A DNA stretch of 64,000 nt from Lasioglossum baleicum (taxonomy: Eukaryota; Arthropoda; Insecta; Hymenoptera; Halictidae). Position numbers and translations under genes: made by a program. The stretch lies in NCBI RefSeq assembly GCF_051020765.1, contig NC_134941.1:2480001-2544000 (forward strand), in the 5' to 3' direction. Positions 13,625-26,385 of this stretch are shown here, piece by piece. Every line of letters starts with the position of its first letter. Position 1 is the first letter of the stretch. The notes beneath the pieces were generated by a model. It saw only the letters and a list, made by a program, of their open reading frames with translations, did not search any database and had not been told where the DNA came from.

Positions 13625-14004
13625 CAGCGTGTCCCAACAATATTGTATTTCCTTGATGTGCTGATTCTGAAGTCCTGAAATCCTGAAGTCATTTCAAGTA
13701 ACTTTCTCGTTTGGGAAAATGTTCTCTGTAGCTGTGTTAAGGAGTTATTAACGAAAAACACGGACCAATCAGCGCGCTTTCATAGTGAAAGGATTCCGGC
13801 TCGGCGACAGGTCCCGCTGAGCGTGGCGTTGCCATTGGCTGCACCAGAATCCGTCTACTGTAGACGCGCTCCGATTGGTCCGTGTGTTTATTCGTTAATA
13901 ACTCTTCAATAAAACCGAGAAGAACATTTTCGTAAAGGAAAAAGTTACTTCAAATGACTTTGGGAATCACCCCTTTTAAAGAAATACATTTTTGGAACAT
14001 CCTG
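13625..14004. mobile_element. Palindromic MITE with internal CCAAT-containing arms
   Basis: Left end CAGCGTGTCCCAA and right end TTGGAACATCCTG are imperfect inverted repeats; TA follows the right end but the left has CA. An inner inverted pair at about 13760-13785 and 13868-13895 contains GGACCAATCAG and its complement. No ORF. Confidence 0.7.
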
Positions 14005-14006
14005 TA

Positions 14007-14799
14007 TAATAAACATGTAGATTATAATATTTAGTATTTCTTGATTAACACACTTCATAAAATGCATTCTGAAAAAACGAAATACTTTCTCGGAAATATT
14101 TTCTCGTTTCGAATGATTTTGTTTATGACACTTTTTACCAACATATTTGTCGCATTTTTCTGATTAAAAGCAGACCATACATGGTATAATTCGTAGCATA
14201 TTTGCTTGTTCAATAGACTATTCAGTAGAACTTCTATTATACGAACCAATGATATTTGAATTCTCTACTATCCGATTACATGTTTTACATGGAAACAGTT
14301 CGGCCTAAAGGGATCCATATACATCATGGTTTACTGTGCAAATCAGTAATGATTTAATAGCAATGTAGCTAGGTATAGCTGTTCTATTATTCGAACATAA
14401 TCGAGGTTACACTGTATCGTGAATTAAACAAGCAAACTTGATACGATTTGTGCCGTGTTTGGTGCTGTTCCAATTAGAAAAATGTCTCGAATATGTTGGT
14501 AGATGTTTCATTAAAAAATTATTTACAAAAAAATGTTTCCCTTATTACCTTTCACCGCTCACGTTTTTTTAAATTCGACGCTAGCGATACGAGATCAAGG
14601 AATAGTGTTTGCACACGATGTAACTGATATTTCGGTTCCAAAGTTTTCTCATAATAGTAGAACAGTTTTGAAATTACTTATTAAATAACAAAGTACATAC
14701 TACTGCTGTAATTAGAAATGTAATATACTGTATAATACTCAAAATACATATACATATACGTACCTGTACATATGTATATGTACACGATACATAGTATAA
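14007..14799. other. Unassigned AT-rich sequence
   Basis: No gene or element end recognised. It ends with alternating TATA/TACA sequence just before the foldback transposon. Confidence 0.4.
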
Positions 14800-14802
14800 T
14801 TA

Positions 14803-16862
14803 CACTGTCCAACAAATTTCAACTTTTTTTGTGATTTCAATATACTGTTGGGTCCTTCTTATAGAGTTTTTTGCGCTGATTCTGAATCTGGTTTTAATTT
14901 TTTCCCTATACGTCCAGTTTTTGAAAATCACGGCTTTGAAAAAAAAACATATTTTTCAACTTTAAACAAATATTGCGATGTTATTATAAAAGATATTGAA
15001 TTGTTGTTTACAGCAAAAGATTCTGTAGACTTTCCCGAATACAGTGATATCCAATATTAATACATTATGATTGTTTAAACATGTTTAAACAATGATTAAA
15101 GACGGAGATGCACCACTTTTGCACCAATTTTTGCGGATATTTTCGAATTTATCTCAAAAAATAAGGGTCCAGCGAAAAATTGAACTATACCACGCGAAAG
15201 AGCAGACTTTTATCTTGAGAAACCCCCCTGTGAAGTTTGCATGGTCGACGTTTTTACCGAACCAGAAAGCAAAATATCTTCGCCCGACATGCGTTGACGC
15301 CAGTGGTGCTCTTCCACTAGCGCGGTCGTTCGTCGGGATACGGCGCGGCGCGCTGCGGTGAAACGGCGCGTGGCTATAAGCGCGCAATTATGTCAGCTTA
15401 CTTAAATGTAATATTTTATTAAATGTTATATTATTGTTATTTATTATATATTAGTATATTTATTCTGTATAAATTATTTTATGTATTTTTTAATGTTAGT
15501 CTCTCGTTTATAGTATATTTAATACAAAAAATACCTTTTGTAACAAAATAATAATTTATTCACACACTACACTATTACACTATTTACAATGCTAATATAT
15601 ATGTGTACACTATTCAAATATAATACACTACTAAAATACGTATATTATATACACAACAACTAAAATACTATAAATAACTATAAATGTTTTTTATGAAGTT
15701 TTATACGTAGCAATGCAGATTTGAAATGCTTGACACGACTGATTTCAACAAACACAAAGCCGAAACTGAACTCTGGCATCAGTTTTCTTAAGAACCAACA
15801 CGATATTTTGAAATAAATGACGGTCTACGGACAACGGAATACATACAATGTAAGGAAAGTCTGCAATGCGGTGACTGAAAAATTTTATTTTCAGTAATTG
15901 TCGTCTTATCTATGTATTGTAATTATAGTGCCAATGAACACTCGAGATTCTTCCGAGTAAAATAAGTCCAAACACAATATAAACGGGACTATTTTTATTG
16001 ACTTAAATACATAATTAAAATAGTTTGCTCCATATTAAATCGATATAGTGTATTATATCTGAATAGTGTACACATATATATTAGCATTGTAAATAGTGTA
16101 ATAGTGTAGTGTGTGAATAAATTATTATTTTGTTACAAAAGGTATTTTTGTATTAAATATACTATAAACGAGAGACTAACATTAAAAAATGCATAAAATA
16201 ATTTATACAGAATAAATATACTAATATATAATAAATAACAATAATATAACATTTAATAAAATATTACATTTAAGTAAGCTGACATAATTGCGCGCTTATA
16301 GCCACGCGCCGTTTCACCGCAGCGCGCCGCGCCGTATCCCGACGAACGACCGCGCTAGTGGAAGAGCACCACTGGCGTCAACGCATGTCGGGCGAAGATA
16401 TTTTGCTTTCTGGTTCGGTAAAAACGTCGACCATGCAAACTTCACAGGGGGGTTTCTCAAGATAAAAGTCTGCTCTTTCGCGTGGTATAGTTCAATTTTT
16501 CGCTGGACCCTTATTTTTTGAGATAAATTCGGAAATATCCGCAAAAATTGGTGCAAAAGTGGTGCATCTCCGTCTTTAATAATTGTTTAAACATGTTTAA
16601 ACAATCATAATGTATTAATATTGGATATCACTGTATTCGGGAAAGTCTACAGAATCTTTTGCTGTAAAGAACAATTCAATATCTTTTATAATAACATCGC
16701 AATATTTGTTTAAAGTTGAAAAATATGTCTTTTTTTAAAACTCCATTTTCTCAAAAACTGGACGTATAGGAAAAAAATTAAAACCAGATTCGGAATCAGC
16801 GCAAAAAACTCTATAAGAAGGACCCAACAGTATATTGAAATCAAATTTGGTGTTGGACAGTG
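14803..16862. mobile_element. Foldback CACTG-ended transposon, non-autonomous
   Basis: Starts CACTGTCCAACA and ends inverted as TGTTGGACAGTG (one base differs in the next few), flanked by TTA at 14800-14802 and 16863-16865. The two arms (about 14803-15630 and 16045-16862) are inverted and nearly identical: both encode the same 77-residue frame, at 15154-15387 (-) and 16288-16521 (+). A unique spacer of about 414 bp separates them. CACT-type ends with a 3-bp duplication point to the CACTA/Mirage/Chapaev group. The arms match the termini of the coding element at 56702-60463, so this is a deletion or foldback derivative. Confidence 0.9.
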
Positions 16863-16868
16863 TTATTA

Positions 16869-17065
16869 GACAGCGGATCTTCATGCAAAATAAAAATGTT
16901 TTACCTGAATTATAACAAACTGTGAAGTGAAATAGAAAATTTTCTTTATCAATATGGATAAAAGGTTGAAAATAATATAACAGAATTTTTTAATTCTTCT
17001 AATGTTTTCATTGATTTTAATTATACCTACTCATTCTTGTTATAAATGCATAATGATCCGCTGTA
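16869..17065. repeat. GACAGCGG MITE copy
   Basis: Begins GACAGCGGATCTTCATGCA and ends CATAATGATCCGCTGTA. It sits 6 bp from the right end of the foldback transposon. Confidence 0.8.
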
Positions 17066-18332
17066 TAGTAATTATACATGTACACCTAATGTTAACAAAA
17101 CTTACTTGTTAACCTCCTTGCCGTGTATTTAAACTAATTAGACTCGTGATAAAGATTTTAACAAAGTAGTCGAACAAATATGAATTTCATGCCTTTCTTT
17201 TTAGATGAAATAAGATTTGATTCCTTTGTAATGAATATTTAAGCATTCAAGTATAATAAATATAGCCGTACAAAAAATATAAATTTTCTTTTCTCTTCTA
17301 CGACATTTTTCGGGATAGAGACGTTCTAATCACTGTAACTGTAAAGAAAATGGTACGGCAAAGAGTTAAAGTAATCATTAATTCTTTTGAACCATCAAAG
17401 ACTGTCTTTTCACTAGTTCGGATAATCGAGGCTCTGCTGCGTGAAAGTACAAGGTTTTGTTCGAATTAAATCTGATCTTTTGCAATACCGGTTCTATGAA
17501 AATTGTTTTCCGTTCAAAGTCGACAAGAAATCATAGAAAATTTCGATTGTCAGCGATCATTCCGACGATCATCGGACATCCCGCCGAATTTGCGACCGAA
17601 TCGTGCGTAAAGAGAGAAACCCCGTAAGAAAGGACGAACGTCAAAGCGAGTCTGCCGTGAATCTTTAGCAGAGTTCCCGGGTGTTTGCTGAAACAAGGTA
17701 AATATCGTACCGGTTGTAACTTTATTCGTCTCTCGGTGAATTTCATGAATGTTCCAGCGCTCACTTCCTCCTCTTTTGCGCGCCGTAACTCGGCGCGAGC
17801 CTCGTAAACCCGCGAATTATCAATCTTTGATAAAGGGAGAAAAGGATCACGAAAATTTCTTTATTCCGCGACTACTGAATGAAAGGAATTTCCCGTTGGC
17901 CTTTTCCAGCGTTCCGACTCTCTCGTTAAATTATGCGACGGCAGATTAAAACGGACGTATTCCCTAATGAAATTTTGTTAGAAAAAAAAATAGACAGTTG
18001 CGAAATTCAGGATATAAACATGGAAATTTGATGATCCACGTTGCTCGGGAAAGTCGTTCCTTTAAATAAAAGTCCCTCCTGAAGGTCGAATAAAGTTTTC
18101 CAGAAAATATTCAGAAAATCTAATATTCTAAGTTGATCTCCTTATATTTACTTGATGCAGTATAATTCTCACACACAAAAAGCAAAGAAAAATTTGCTGT
18201 ATAAGTTGGGACACTCAAAAAACTCCGAAAAGAAGTGTTGAAATGAAGTCAAAACGCCTTATATTACGTTTATTGATTCCTTAGATTATGTGTTGACACA
18301 AAGCAAACATTGTCCACTCTATAATAACCGAC
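17066..18332. other. Intergenic sequence with a GC-richer patch
   Basis: No supported gene. The part at about 17520-17950 is GC-richer and has overlapping ORFs of 66-77 codons on the two strands that resemble nothing known. Confidence 0.4.
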
Positions 18333-18441
18333 TTAATCGTCTGATTTACTATCACAATGTTTGCATCTGAAATAACCTGCAGGCATATTAGCACATTTCA
18401 AGTGCACAGCTCTGTTGCAGGTGTTGCATTCGTTGGAATTC
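18333..18441 (-). pseudogene. Cys/His-rich zinc-finger-like ORF tail, probable transposon relic
   Basis: On the minus strand a short frame reads ...ECNTCNRAVHLKCANMPAG... and ends with a TAA at 18333. It has the spacing C-x2-C-x4-H-x2-C-x9-C-x2-C, like the second half of a PHD or similar treble-clef finger. Such fingers often close transposase ORFs. Upstream in the same frame there is a TAG at once, while a neighbouring frame (to about 18700) encodes a Lys/Arg- and Ser-rich stretch, so the ORF is broken. I cannot name the family. Confidence 0.4.
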
Positions 18442-19065
18442 TAGAGATCCAACTTCTTCGGCATGTTCTTCATAGACGCGATACAAAAATCTACATCTTT
18501 TGAAGTAGACGAATCCGGAGAATCAGACGAAAATGTCAATTCTCGGTTCACTCGTTTTGTTGCTGTCGTTTTTTATTTTTTGGATAGCGTTTCCTTTTTG
18601 GTGTCGCGTTGTTCTCTTGATCGGCGGCTATCTGCTTCGCAGCAGTGCTTTTTGTTTGTTTTCCTCTTAGTATCGAAAGATTATCGGGCGATGTCAAAAT
18701 AGTTCAAACAAAGAAGAAAAGTCCAATCATTACAAAAAAGTGCCATTTCGAAACACACGCAAAAAAAGAAATTCACAACACGATAAATGCCTAATTACTT
18801 TTGCACATTTAAGCAATCTGGGTTGAAAAATGTTCAGTTGAAAACGAATCGATAAGAAACACAATGAAACTTTTTAGCTACACTGGACAGGACTTGTTGC
18901 TTCTAATGCTCGTGAAAGGTTTGTTCATAAACAGAAATAAAGTTGATAACCATGACATTGGTGTTTCCAGTGCGTTAATGTGAAAAAGAACACTGTCTAC
19001 CTGACATTGTTCGAAGATGTGATCGAGTAAGAGGTTTCCGGATCAGTTGCAGGAAGAAGATTAGA

Positions 19066-19248
19066 ATGGAGATCAAGAAGGTGTACGTGAAAAAACGATT
19101 GGAGTTCGGCAAACAGTGCACTTGGTCTGAGTCATACCCGACGCTGGACGTGGATATACCGCCGAATCCGTCTGAATTGCAGCAGTACATCCTGAGAACT
19201 GAGTGTCACGTCGGTCTGCAGAAGTCGACGCAATTGGCAGCGCACGAG
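19066..19248 (+). CDS. DNAI2: DNAI2 exon 1 (residues 1-61)
   Basis: Encodes the conserved N-terminus MEIKKVYVKKRLEFGKQCTW, almost identical in pattern to the start of vertebrate DNAI2, which fixes the ATG. It ends after ...QLAAHE at donor GTTAGC (phase 0). The family has the same HE pair at this border. Confidence 0.95.
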
Positions 19249-19692
19249 GTTAGCCTGAACGTGATTTAAGGAGATTAAAGGGGGAGCAGCGGGTTTGCCC
19301 GGTTCATTCAGTGCATCAGCGTTGATCCGAATCAACACGGCATGGAAAATACGCCATTGTTCCTGATCTCGATAGGAGAATTCTTTTCTCTGTCAAACCG
19401 GAACACAATAGACGAGCCATCCTGTAGACTTCGCTTAGGCTGTACACGGCTCCCAGCCGTTAACGATGTGTCCCTGAATGGGTTTAATTAACCCCTTCGA
19501 GTGGAAACTTTTCTTTAGACCGCTCGGCCCACCTCGTGAACAACCGAATCACATCGGTACGAAGTGGTTATGGTGGGATTCGCTTATGATGCCAGTCATT
19601 ATGACGCACTTGAGGCTTTTGTGTCGAAACACAGGCCACCGCGAAGGCTTCTTACATTTGCTAATGGCTCATAAGTTAATGAACTAAGATTC

Positions 19693-20116
19693 TAAGCAAA
19701 GTTCTAAGTAAATTTGAATTTAAAGTTATTATTTCGACCTTCGTGCATTTTCTTGGGGAGATAACTTTGTTTAGATACTGTTAAACATTTGATTCTTCTT
19801 TCTGCTTGCGTTGCAAGATGTGTATTTGACACGTGGAGTGTCACAATGGCTACAAAAGTCACACGAAGTCGAAACAACTTATTTAATAATACATTTACTA
19901 ATAACTCCTAAGTTAATAAGCAAAGTTCTAAGTAAATTTGAATTTAAACTTCTTTTTTCAACCCTCGTGCATTTCTTGGGGAGATAATTTTCTTCAGATA
20001 ATGTTAAACATTTGATTCTTCTTTCTGCTTGCGTAGCAAGATCTGTTTATTTAACACGTGAAGTGTCACAATGCCTATGGAAGTCACACAAAGTCGAAAC
20101 AGCTTATTTAATATTA
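19693..20116. repeat. Tandem duplication in intron 1, period about 224 bp
   Basis: Starting with TAAGCAAAGTTCTAAGTAAA at 19693, the same block begins again at 19917. Both copies continue with GATTCTTCTTTCTGCTTGCG and end in GTCGAAACA(A/G)CTTATTTAAT. Confidence 0.85.
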
Positions 20117-20212
20117 CTAAAATAGAAAAGGTTTATTACAACAGTGATTTTTAAGACGTTCTCATACCTCATAGATCCTAATCAAAGATTTACTTTATTG
20201 ATTTTAATAAAA

Positions 20213-20418
20213 GACTGCGGATATTTATGCAGTTTCCAATTTTTGTAGACAAATTCGAAGAAATTGGAATCTTTTAAAATTCTATTTTTAGTGGACATAG
20301 AGAGAGAGCCGTTGTAGATCCAAAATAAATACAAATTAGACTAAATTCTATCTATTTTAATATTGTAGCATTTTTTGACAATTATCGTAAGCCTTAAAAT
20401 GCATAAAGATCCGCAGTC
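20213..20418. repeat. GACTGCGG MITE copy in intron 1
   Basis: Begins GACTGCGGATATTTATGCA and ends GCATAAAGATCCGCAGTC followed by TA. Confidence 0.85.
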
Positions 20419-21257
20419 TAGTACTCTAATTTGAAAGTTTTTGCAACTATTAATAGAATAATATAGCGTAGGCTACCTTAACCCTTACATCGATGTAGTT
20501 ATTAATCTAAATTTACAGCTTCGTTTGTTCGTTAAAAGAGGAAACATATACGAATCAGAAATCCGTTTCATTAAAGACTGGATAATAGCGTTAAGAGAAT
20601 AAAGATACACGAGATATCTCGTCCACGGTAGTGAAAGGGTTAATAGGACCCGAAATCTCGATATGCCGAAAATCCGAGGGGTGACTCGTTACGCCGAGGG
20701 CTGAGAAGTTTATTTACACCGTCGTCTTGGTTGGCCAGCGCTACAATAACAGAAGCAGTCTCAACTTGTTGAAAGCTTTCGGTTAGACGGGTACGAACGA
20801 TAGCACAACAAGCTTGCCGAAAACTTCCTTACTTGACGCATCGAGCATGCAACTTTCCGCGCGGCTACAGAGATTCCCTGATATTTTGTACAGATTTACA
20901 GAACATCCACGGTTACCAGCAACGTCTCTCGGCCGTGAGAAGCACGCGTTGTTCCGCCTGTCGCGTTAATAAGTAACAAATCTCTGGGAAATATATATCT
21001 TCATCTATGACGTCTGTGTTATCGACTTCGCTTCGTACTTGTGACATTACAGATTATAAATGTGTATTGGAACAGGAATATACAAGAAACTGTTGAGACA
21101 CAATGAATATTTATAGCAAACAGCAATCTTTCAAACTTCAAACAGAAAATCTTGAATTATCTTGTTTCAAATATGTATAGTTTTTCTTATTTATTCAAAA
21201 TGTATTTTCATCTATGCTATCAACAGGAATATACAAGATTATGACAAGTTATGATTA

Positions 21258-21456
21258 GACAGCAGATTTTATGCATTTATCGCAATCACGAGCAGGTGTG
21301 ATTTAAAGCATTCAAAACACTAGAAGAATTTAAAACTACTGTTATATTGTTTTCAATCTATTAAACATATTTCGAAAGAAAATAACTTTCTATTTCACTC
21401 CACTTTGTTACAGTGCAGGTAGGACATTTTTATTTTGCATGAAAAGACGCGCAGTC
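21258..21456. repeat. GACAGCAG MITE copy in intron 1
   Basis: Begins GACAGCAGATTTTATGCA and ends CGCGCAGTC with TA on both sides. It has the family interior, including ATTTTTATTTTGCAT near the right end. Confidence 0.8.
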
Positions 21457-21563
21457 TATTTATGAGTTAGAAAATTTCCATGACCATAGTTGGTTTATTT
21501 GAATTTTCCTTTCAAATGAGTACATACATACGGTATGTACTAATCAGATCGTATTAATAACTA

Positions 21564-22201
21564 GACAGCGGATTTTATGCATTTATGACAAAAATGAGTA
21601 GCTGTAATCAGAATAGGATTCAACAATTGAATTACTCCAGGAATTATAATTACAAAGTAATTGAATTACATTGTAATTCAATCATATTGTCATTTATAAT
21701 TCAGATCTTCATTCAATTAAATTACAATGTAATTCGCAATTGCAATTGGAGTACAATTATAAAATACATTGTAATTAAATTACGATGTAATTCGTGATTG
21801 CAATTCGAGTACAATTATGAGATATTTCGTAATTAAATAACATTAATTACGAATTACGTTGTAATTCAATTACATTAATTACGAATTACGATGTAATTAA
21901 ATTAAAATTAAAAATTAAAGAATAATAGGTAAGAACAGGTTGAAAAATCCATGTGAACGTTCCAAACAGAAGGAATTTATAATTTATAAATTTCAATTGC
22001 GTAATTGAATTACAATGTAATTGAATTAGCACAACTCTGGCTGTAATTTAAAATAGTGGAAACATTAGAAGACTTTTAAAATACTACTACATTCTTTTCA
22101 ACCTGTATTAAACGTATTAAGAAAGAAAATAAACTCCTGTTTCGCTCCAGTTTGTTGCAACTTAGGTACAAAATGTTTATTTTTCATAAAGATCCGCTGA
22201 C
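21564..22201. repeat. GACAGCGG MITE copy split by a hAT insertion
   Basis: The left part (21564-21608) starts GACAGCGGATTTTATGCA and the right part (22040-22201) ends TTTCATAAAGATCCGCTGAC. Removing the hAT element and one copy of its duplication restores a MITE of the usual length of about 200 bp. Confidence 0.85.
21609..22039. mobile_element. hAT-like element with AATTAC/GTAATT interior
   Basis: A perfect 8-bp duplication gctgtaat flanks it at 21601-21608 and 22040-22047. The right end CAACTCTG matches the hAT element at 286-938; the left end is decayed to CAGAATAGG. The interior is a chain of short inverted units of the type AATTACGATGTAATT. Confidence 0.85.
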
Positions 22202-23110
22202 CATTAATAACCTTCCAGCGGTGACGCTCAGGCACTGTTTGACTTACGCGGAAAGCGCTGGAACGAATTAACCGCGTAATTCGTGGACTTACTGTATTTA
22301 AATGATTAATGCACTATGATGAATAAGTGAATGTTATATCGTCTTAAATGCCATTAATCAAATTAGAGAACGAGTATGTGTATAGTCCAATGTACGTGCT
22401 AATCGTTTGCTGTGTCGAAAATCGAATTATGCAAACTGATTAGTCTGCCATGCAAATGCTTGACAAATAATTAACCTGTTATCAAGTACACAATCCTCTA
22501 ACGCGGGTAGAATCCCAATTAGGGTATCAGAGCATGAATATGCGATAGTTAGTCCCGTAATCTACGCGAAAACATTTTTATCCTGTGGTCAACATGGCCA
22601 CTAGATTAAAGGCAGCGATCATTACCTGTCATTGTTAATCTTTAATCGACAGACATTGTGTCTATAATTAACCCTATTTAGTAACAATCATTCGGCCCCA
22701 CTTTAAAGCGTACATACACGGTGTACTTTCGCACTCGACTTTCACAAAACTAACATGTTACTAAAAATTTCATTCTATCCTCTCATACTTATTTTTCTTG
22801 TTCTCGCTTTGCGACAGGTTACTTAACGCTGACATGAAAAAGCTTTTTAACAGACTTCCGCTAAATGATAAACTCGAGTTTCTACATAATTTATGTACTG
22901 TGTAATACATTTTAAAAATACAAACAAAATTTTTTTTAAATTTCTTTTTCATAATAACAGTCTCTGAAGATTATTTAAAACACATTGATACAGAACATCA
23001 AGTTTCTTATTAAACGAATCTTCAAAGTTAATGAATCTGGTTTGAACAAATTTTGTTGCATCTTTTCGATTAATTTTGTTAGATAGTTCTTTTAACTTAA
23101 TCAATCATTA

Positions 23111-23307
23111 GACTGCGGTTCTGTATGCAAAATAAAAATGTTCCGCATCGTTTGTGGGAAACAGGAGTTAAATAAAAATTCATTTCATCACTTAATGATG
23201 TCTTTACATTGAGAACAACCTAACACCATTGTCAGGTTTTTCTGATATTTCATTGTTTTATTTTTCACCCAGCTAATTTCTCCATAAATGCATACAAATC
23301 CGCAGTC
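23111..23307. repeat. GACTGCGG MITE copy in intron 1
   Basis: Begins GACTGCGGTTCTGTATGCA with TA before it and ends GCATACAAATCCGCAGTC. Confidence 0.82.
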
Positions 23308-24117
23308 CATTAATCATCTATGCAGCAATGTAAACCTAGATTAACAGCTAAAGATCAAGTAACTGAAACATCTACTTGAAATTTCGATAGACAATGGATC
23401 TGACTAACCTACAGTGAAGGATATCATAGATTTGAAGATTGATTTTTTATCGTTTTATTCAGCTTCGAACAAAAAGTTGGTAGACCATCAATTCTGCAAT
23501 AATATAAGGAACACAATGAGGTCTCTACAAATTTATTTCGCGTTTCTGTTCCATAAAAGCATCTGAAAGGGTCATACGTCAAGTTTTAAAAGGGCTTTGT
23601 GCAGGGGAGCCTTCAATCTTCAAATCTATGGTAGATTTACAATAGAGCCAAAAAGTATTTGTACACTGAATTTCCGATTCTCAAGACGTTCTAAATATTT
23701 GCTTTACGCGATAACTTCGTTAAAAAAATATTACAGTAATAAATTTCGACTTATTTTGAAGCTCGAAGCCTCTACTTTCTTACCCTCTGTATTATGCACG
23801 AACATCTCAGGAAGAAATGCAGTTTTGTCAGTGTGCGATTCTTTTCAGGAGACCATGACAGCTTCAGTATTGACAATTTGTCTAAAATTGGGAATTTAGT
23901 GTAGCAATACTTTCTGGTGCAGTTGTAGGAAGACGTACCAGCAGAGATCGCGCGAGACAGCGAGAAAGCTAAGAAAATAGTAGAATCTCGAAAGTCCGGG
24001 GAAACATTGAAGAAGTTGCACTGGCACCGGTAGCTGTGCAGTTTGATAGGATCTGTCTCGAGATAGCAGGTAAATTCGAGTTGTGCAACTGGAGCAACAG
24101 TTCCCTTGGAATTTCAG

Positions 24118-24279
24118 GCGCAGACCATTGAGAGGACTACGAAAGACTCTGGGATGTATCATTTCGAGGGCGGATGGCCGAAGGAGATCAATCCGAGGGA
24201 TGAAGAGACCACTGCGAGATTTCGCAGGAGAGTGGAGAAAGATGACCACTGGGCACCGAAATTACATAACTTGTTCGAG
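24118..24279 (+). CDS. DNAI2: DNAI2 exon 2 (residues 62-115)
   Basis: Carries the family motif HFEGGWPKEINPRD and the following RFRRRVEKDDHW segment. Acceptor TTCCCTTGGAATTTCAG precedes GCG. This start gives exactly the spacing seen in human DNAI2 between the HE pair and GGWP. An upstream AG at 24068-24069 would also be in frame but would add 16 residues. Donor GTAAGT, phase 0. Confidence 0.92.
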
Positions 24280-25249
24280 GTAAGTTCCTGCTTGATCGAT
24301 CGGGCTCGAAGCTTGACGCCTAGGAGGGCAGTTCGTCACTTTCGAACTTTGAAGATGGTTCTCCTTGGGCGTTATCGATTCGGATTACTATGCGCCCTCC
24401 TTCGCTCAGTGGCTATGACGTTTGTCATTTATCATGCGAAATTTGGGACGCTTCTTCATGCAGGGCTCCATAGATCGTGCTCTCTATTTGTTATACTTCA
24501 CACGAACATCTCTTCACACTTCAGCTACGAAGAGGCTATTAACCCCTAAACATATTAATTAAATGAAATTCGATGTGGCCAAAGATACCATTTATTTTTA
24601 ACTTATCATTTGTGTAAACTTTGTATTCTTTTGTGGAGTGTGACTCGACGTCAGAGATAGAATAATATAAATACAACGGGTTCTTGAATGTACCTGGTTC
24701 TTCCTTTATTTATTCTTTAGTTAAAAACAAATCTAAATTACAACAAAGTTTGAGAGCTATATCTAATATAATTAGTAAACAAAATTGTTTAAAATAAGTA
24801 GCAGTCAAGGAACTGTCCTTTGAAGTAAATTTCAAATAAAACACTTGAAATAGTAGGGAGCTGCTGGCAACAAAATTGAAAAATAATTCGGAGTGCAAAG
24901 GGTTCACAATTTTCGTATAAATTCAAAACAAATGTGTTCTTGGAATGATAATAGATATGTTGATGATTATATGTACTTCTTGTAGACATTACCCCTAGAA
25001 TTACTAAACGCGATTTTATAGTAATGACAAGATTGTATTTATTCAGATTTTGAAAAATTTTTATCCAAATATGCATTTCAATAGAGAAGTTCATGAAAAA
25101 TTCTTTGAAAAAACATTTTTGTAATTTAAATATTTGAGGAAGAAGCAAAGGAACAAGTAATTTTGATCAGTCCAATACTCCTAGTGTTAAACAATATTAT
25201 AAGTGCGTAAAATATATTTTATAAGAAGCCACATTCTTGACTGATTAAA

Positions 25250-25335
25250 ATTCTTAAAATAAGAAGCAAATCTCTTTGTAACTCTTGTTTCGTGTAATAT
25301 CTTTAATTTTTTATTTTGCATAAAGATCCGCAGTC
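25250..25335. repeat. GACTGCGG MITE, right half only
   Basis: Ends TTTTGCATAAAGATCCGCAGTC, a perfect family right end. I could not find the left end. Confidence 0.55.
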
Positions 25336-26284
25336 AATCAATGACTGTGCTGTATCTAAAAGAAGCACAATAATTTTCTTTCAACCTAATCTCAGAAGAA
25401 GTTATTAGATTACATTGTTTAAATAACTTGTTGAACTATTGTGCATTTTATTGAGAAACTCTCTCTTAATTGTTAATTTTTTACGTTCGAAGGACTATTA
25501 GAATACTGCCGATATATGTATAAAATTCAATACTATATTATAACCAAACTGAAAAATAAAAATTGTCCAGGATAATTGTTTAAAACAGAAGTTTGATGAA
25601 AATGTATCTCTTCTTTTAATATCTTTAGTATGTCGCAAATGCTGGCAATTATTTTTAATTTTTTAAATATTTTTTTAGTTTTATATTTCACAAAAACCCG
25701 CAGTGTAATCAAAACTAATTGCGGACAAATATGCAATTTTCTACTTTTGTAGACAGATTTTAAAAAAAGGGGGATTAAACAGAATCTGAATAAAAGAATA
25801 GCTAAAGGTTATATCAACTTCCTTCTTTCTCTTCTTATTGTTCTACTCGAGAACGTTCGTTTCACACGGAAATGAGAATTTCACCTAGTTTTCTTTACCA
25901 TGAAATTTTCATTAACGCTTCAAACGTTTTAAATAAAAAGGTAACAGTTTCAGAATTTTTCCATTCATTATTCGCATACAATCTCTCTACCGTGCAAAGT
26001 GGCCCACATCTTTCCAAAGATCTTTATTGTCTCCGAAAAGGATTTAAAAAATGAAATGAACCTCTCTGTACACCGAATTTCATTTATAAAGAAAGCAATT
26101 TTAAAAATTGTATCCGACGTACGCTCTAATTTTTCCTTAAACTTGTTGCAATAATTTATAATACTCTTCAAAATGTTGAAATCCGGTAATAAATGATTAA
26201 CAATTATTAGCAGTTTCGGCTGTTGAACAGAATAGTTCAATTGTGTTATCCAAGTTAGATACGATTGATGACGTTTTGTTACAG

Positions 26285-26385
26285 GTAATGGAAGAAGGTG
26301 TTCTTGAAAATGGCGCTATCAACATATACCAGCACTATTTCGACGACATGGTGCCGACAGAGCTGGTACAACCAGTCAGTCTCAG
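26285..26385 (+). CDS. DNAI2: DNAI2 exon 3 (residues 116-149)
   Basis: After acceptor TTTTGTTACAG the frame reads VMEEGVLENGAINIYQHYFD, which matches the family's NNAIDIYEEYF segment in the linker before the propeller. Donor GTGAGC, phase 2. Confidence 0.92.

Noticed and set aside
15092..15387. ORFs of 77-89 codons on both strands, repeated at 16288-16556, 56984-57211 and 59999-60180
   Set aside because: They lie inside the terminal inverted repeats of the CACTG transposon family. The same sequence recurs in each arm and resembles no protein.
18880..19065. Possible RFX X-box upstream of DNAI2, as expected for ciliary genes
   Set aside because: I scanned the region before the ATG and found no convincing match to the two half-sites.
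24070..24117. Upstream in-frame acceptor that would extend DNAI2 exon 2 by 16 residues
   Set aside because: The extra residues break the conserved spacing to the GGWP motif, and the downstream AG has the better pyrimidine tract.
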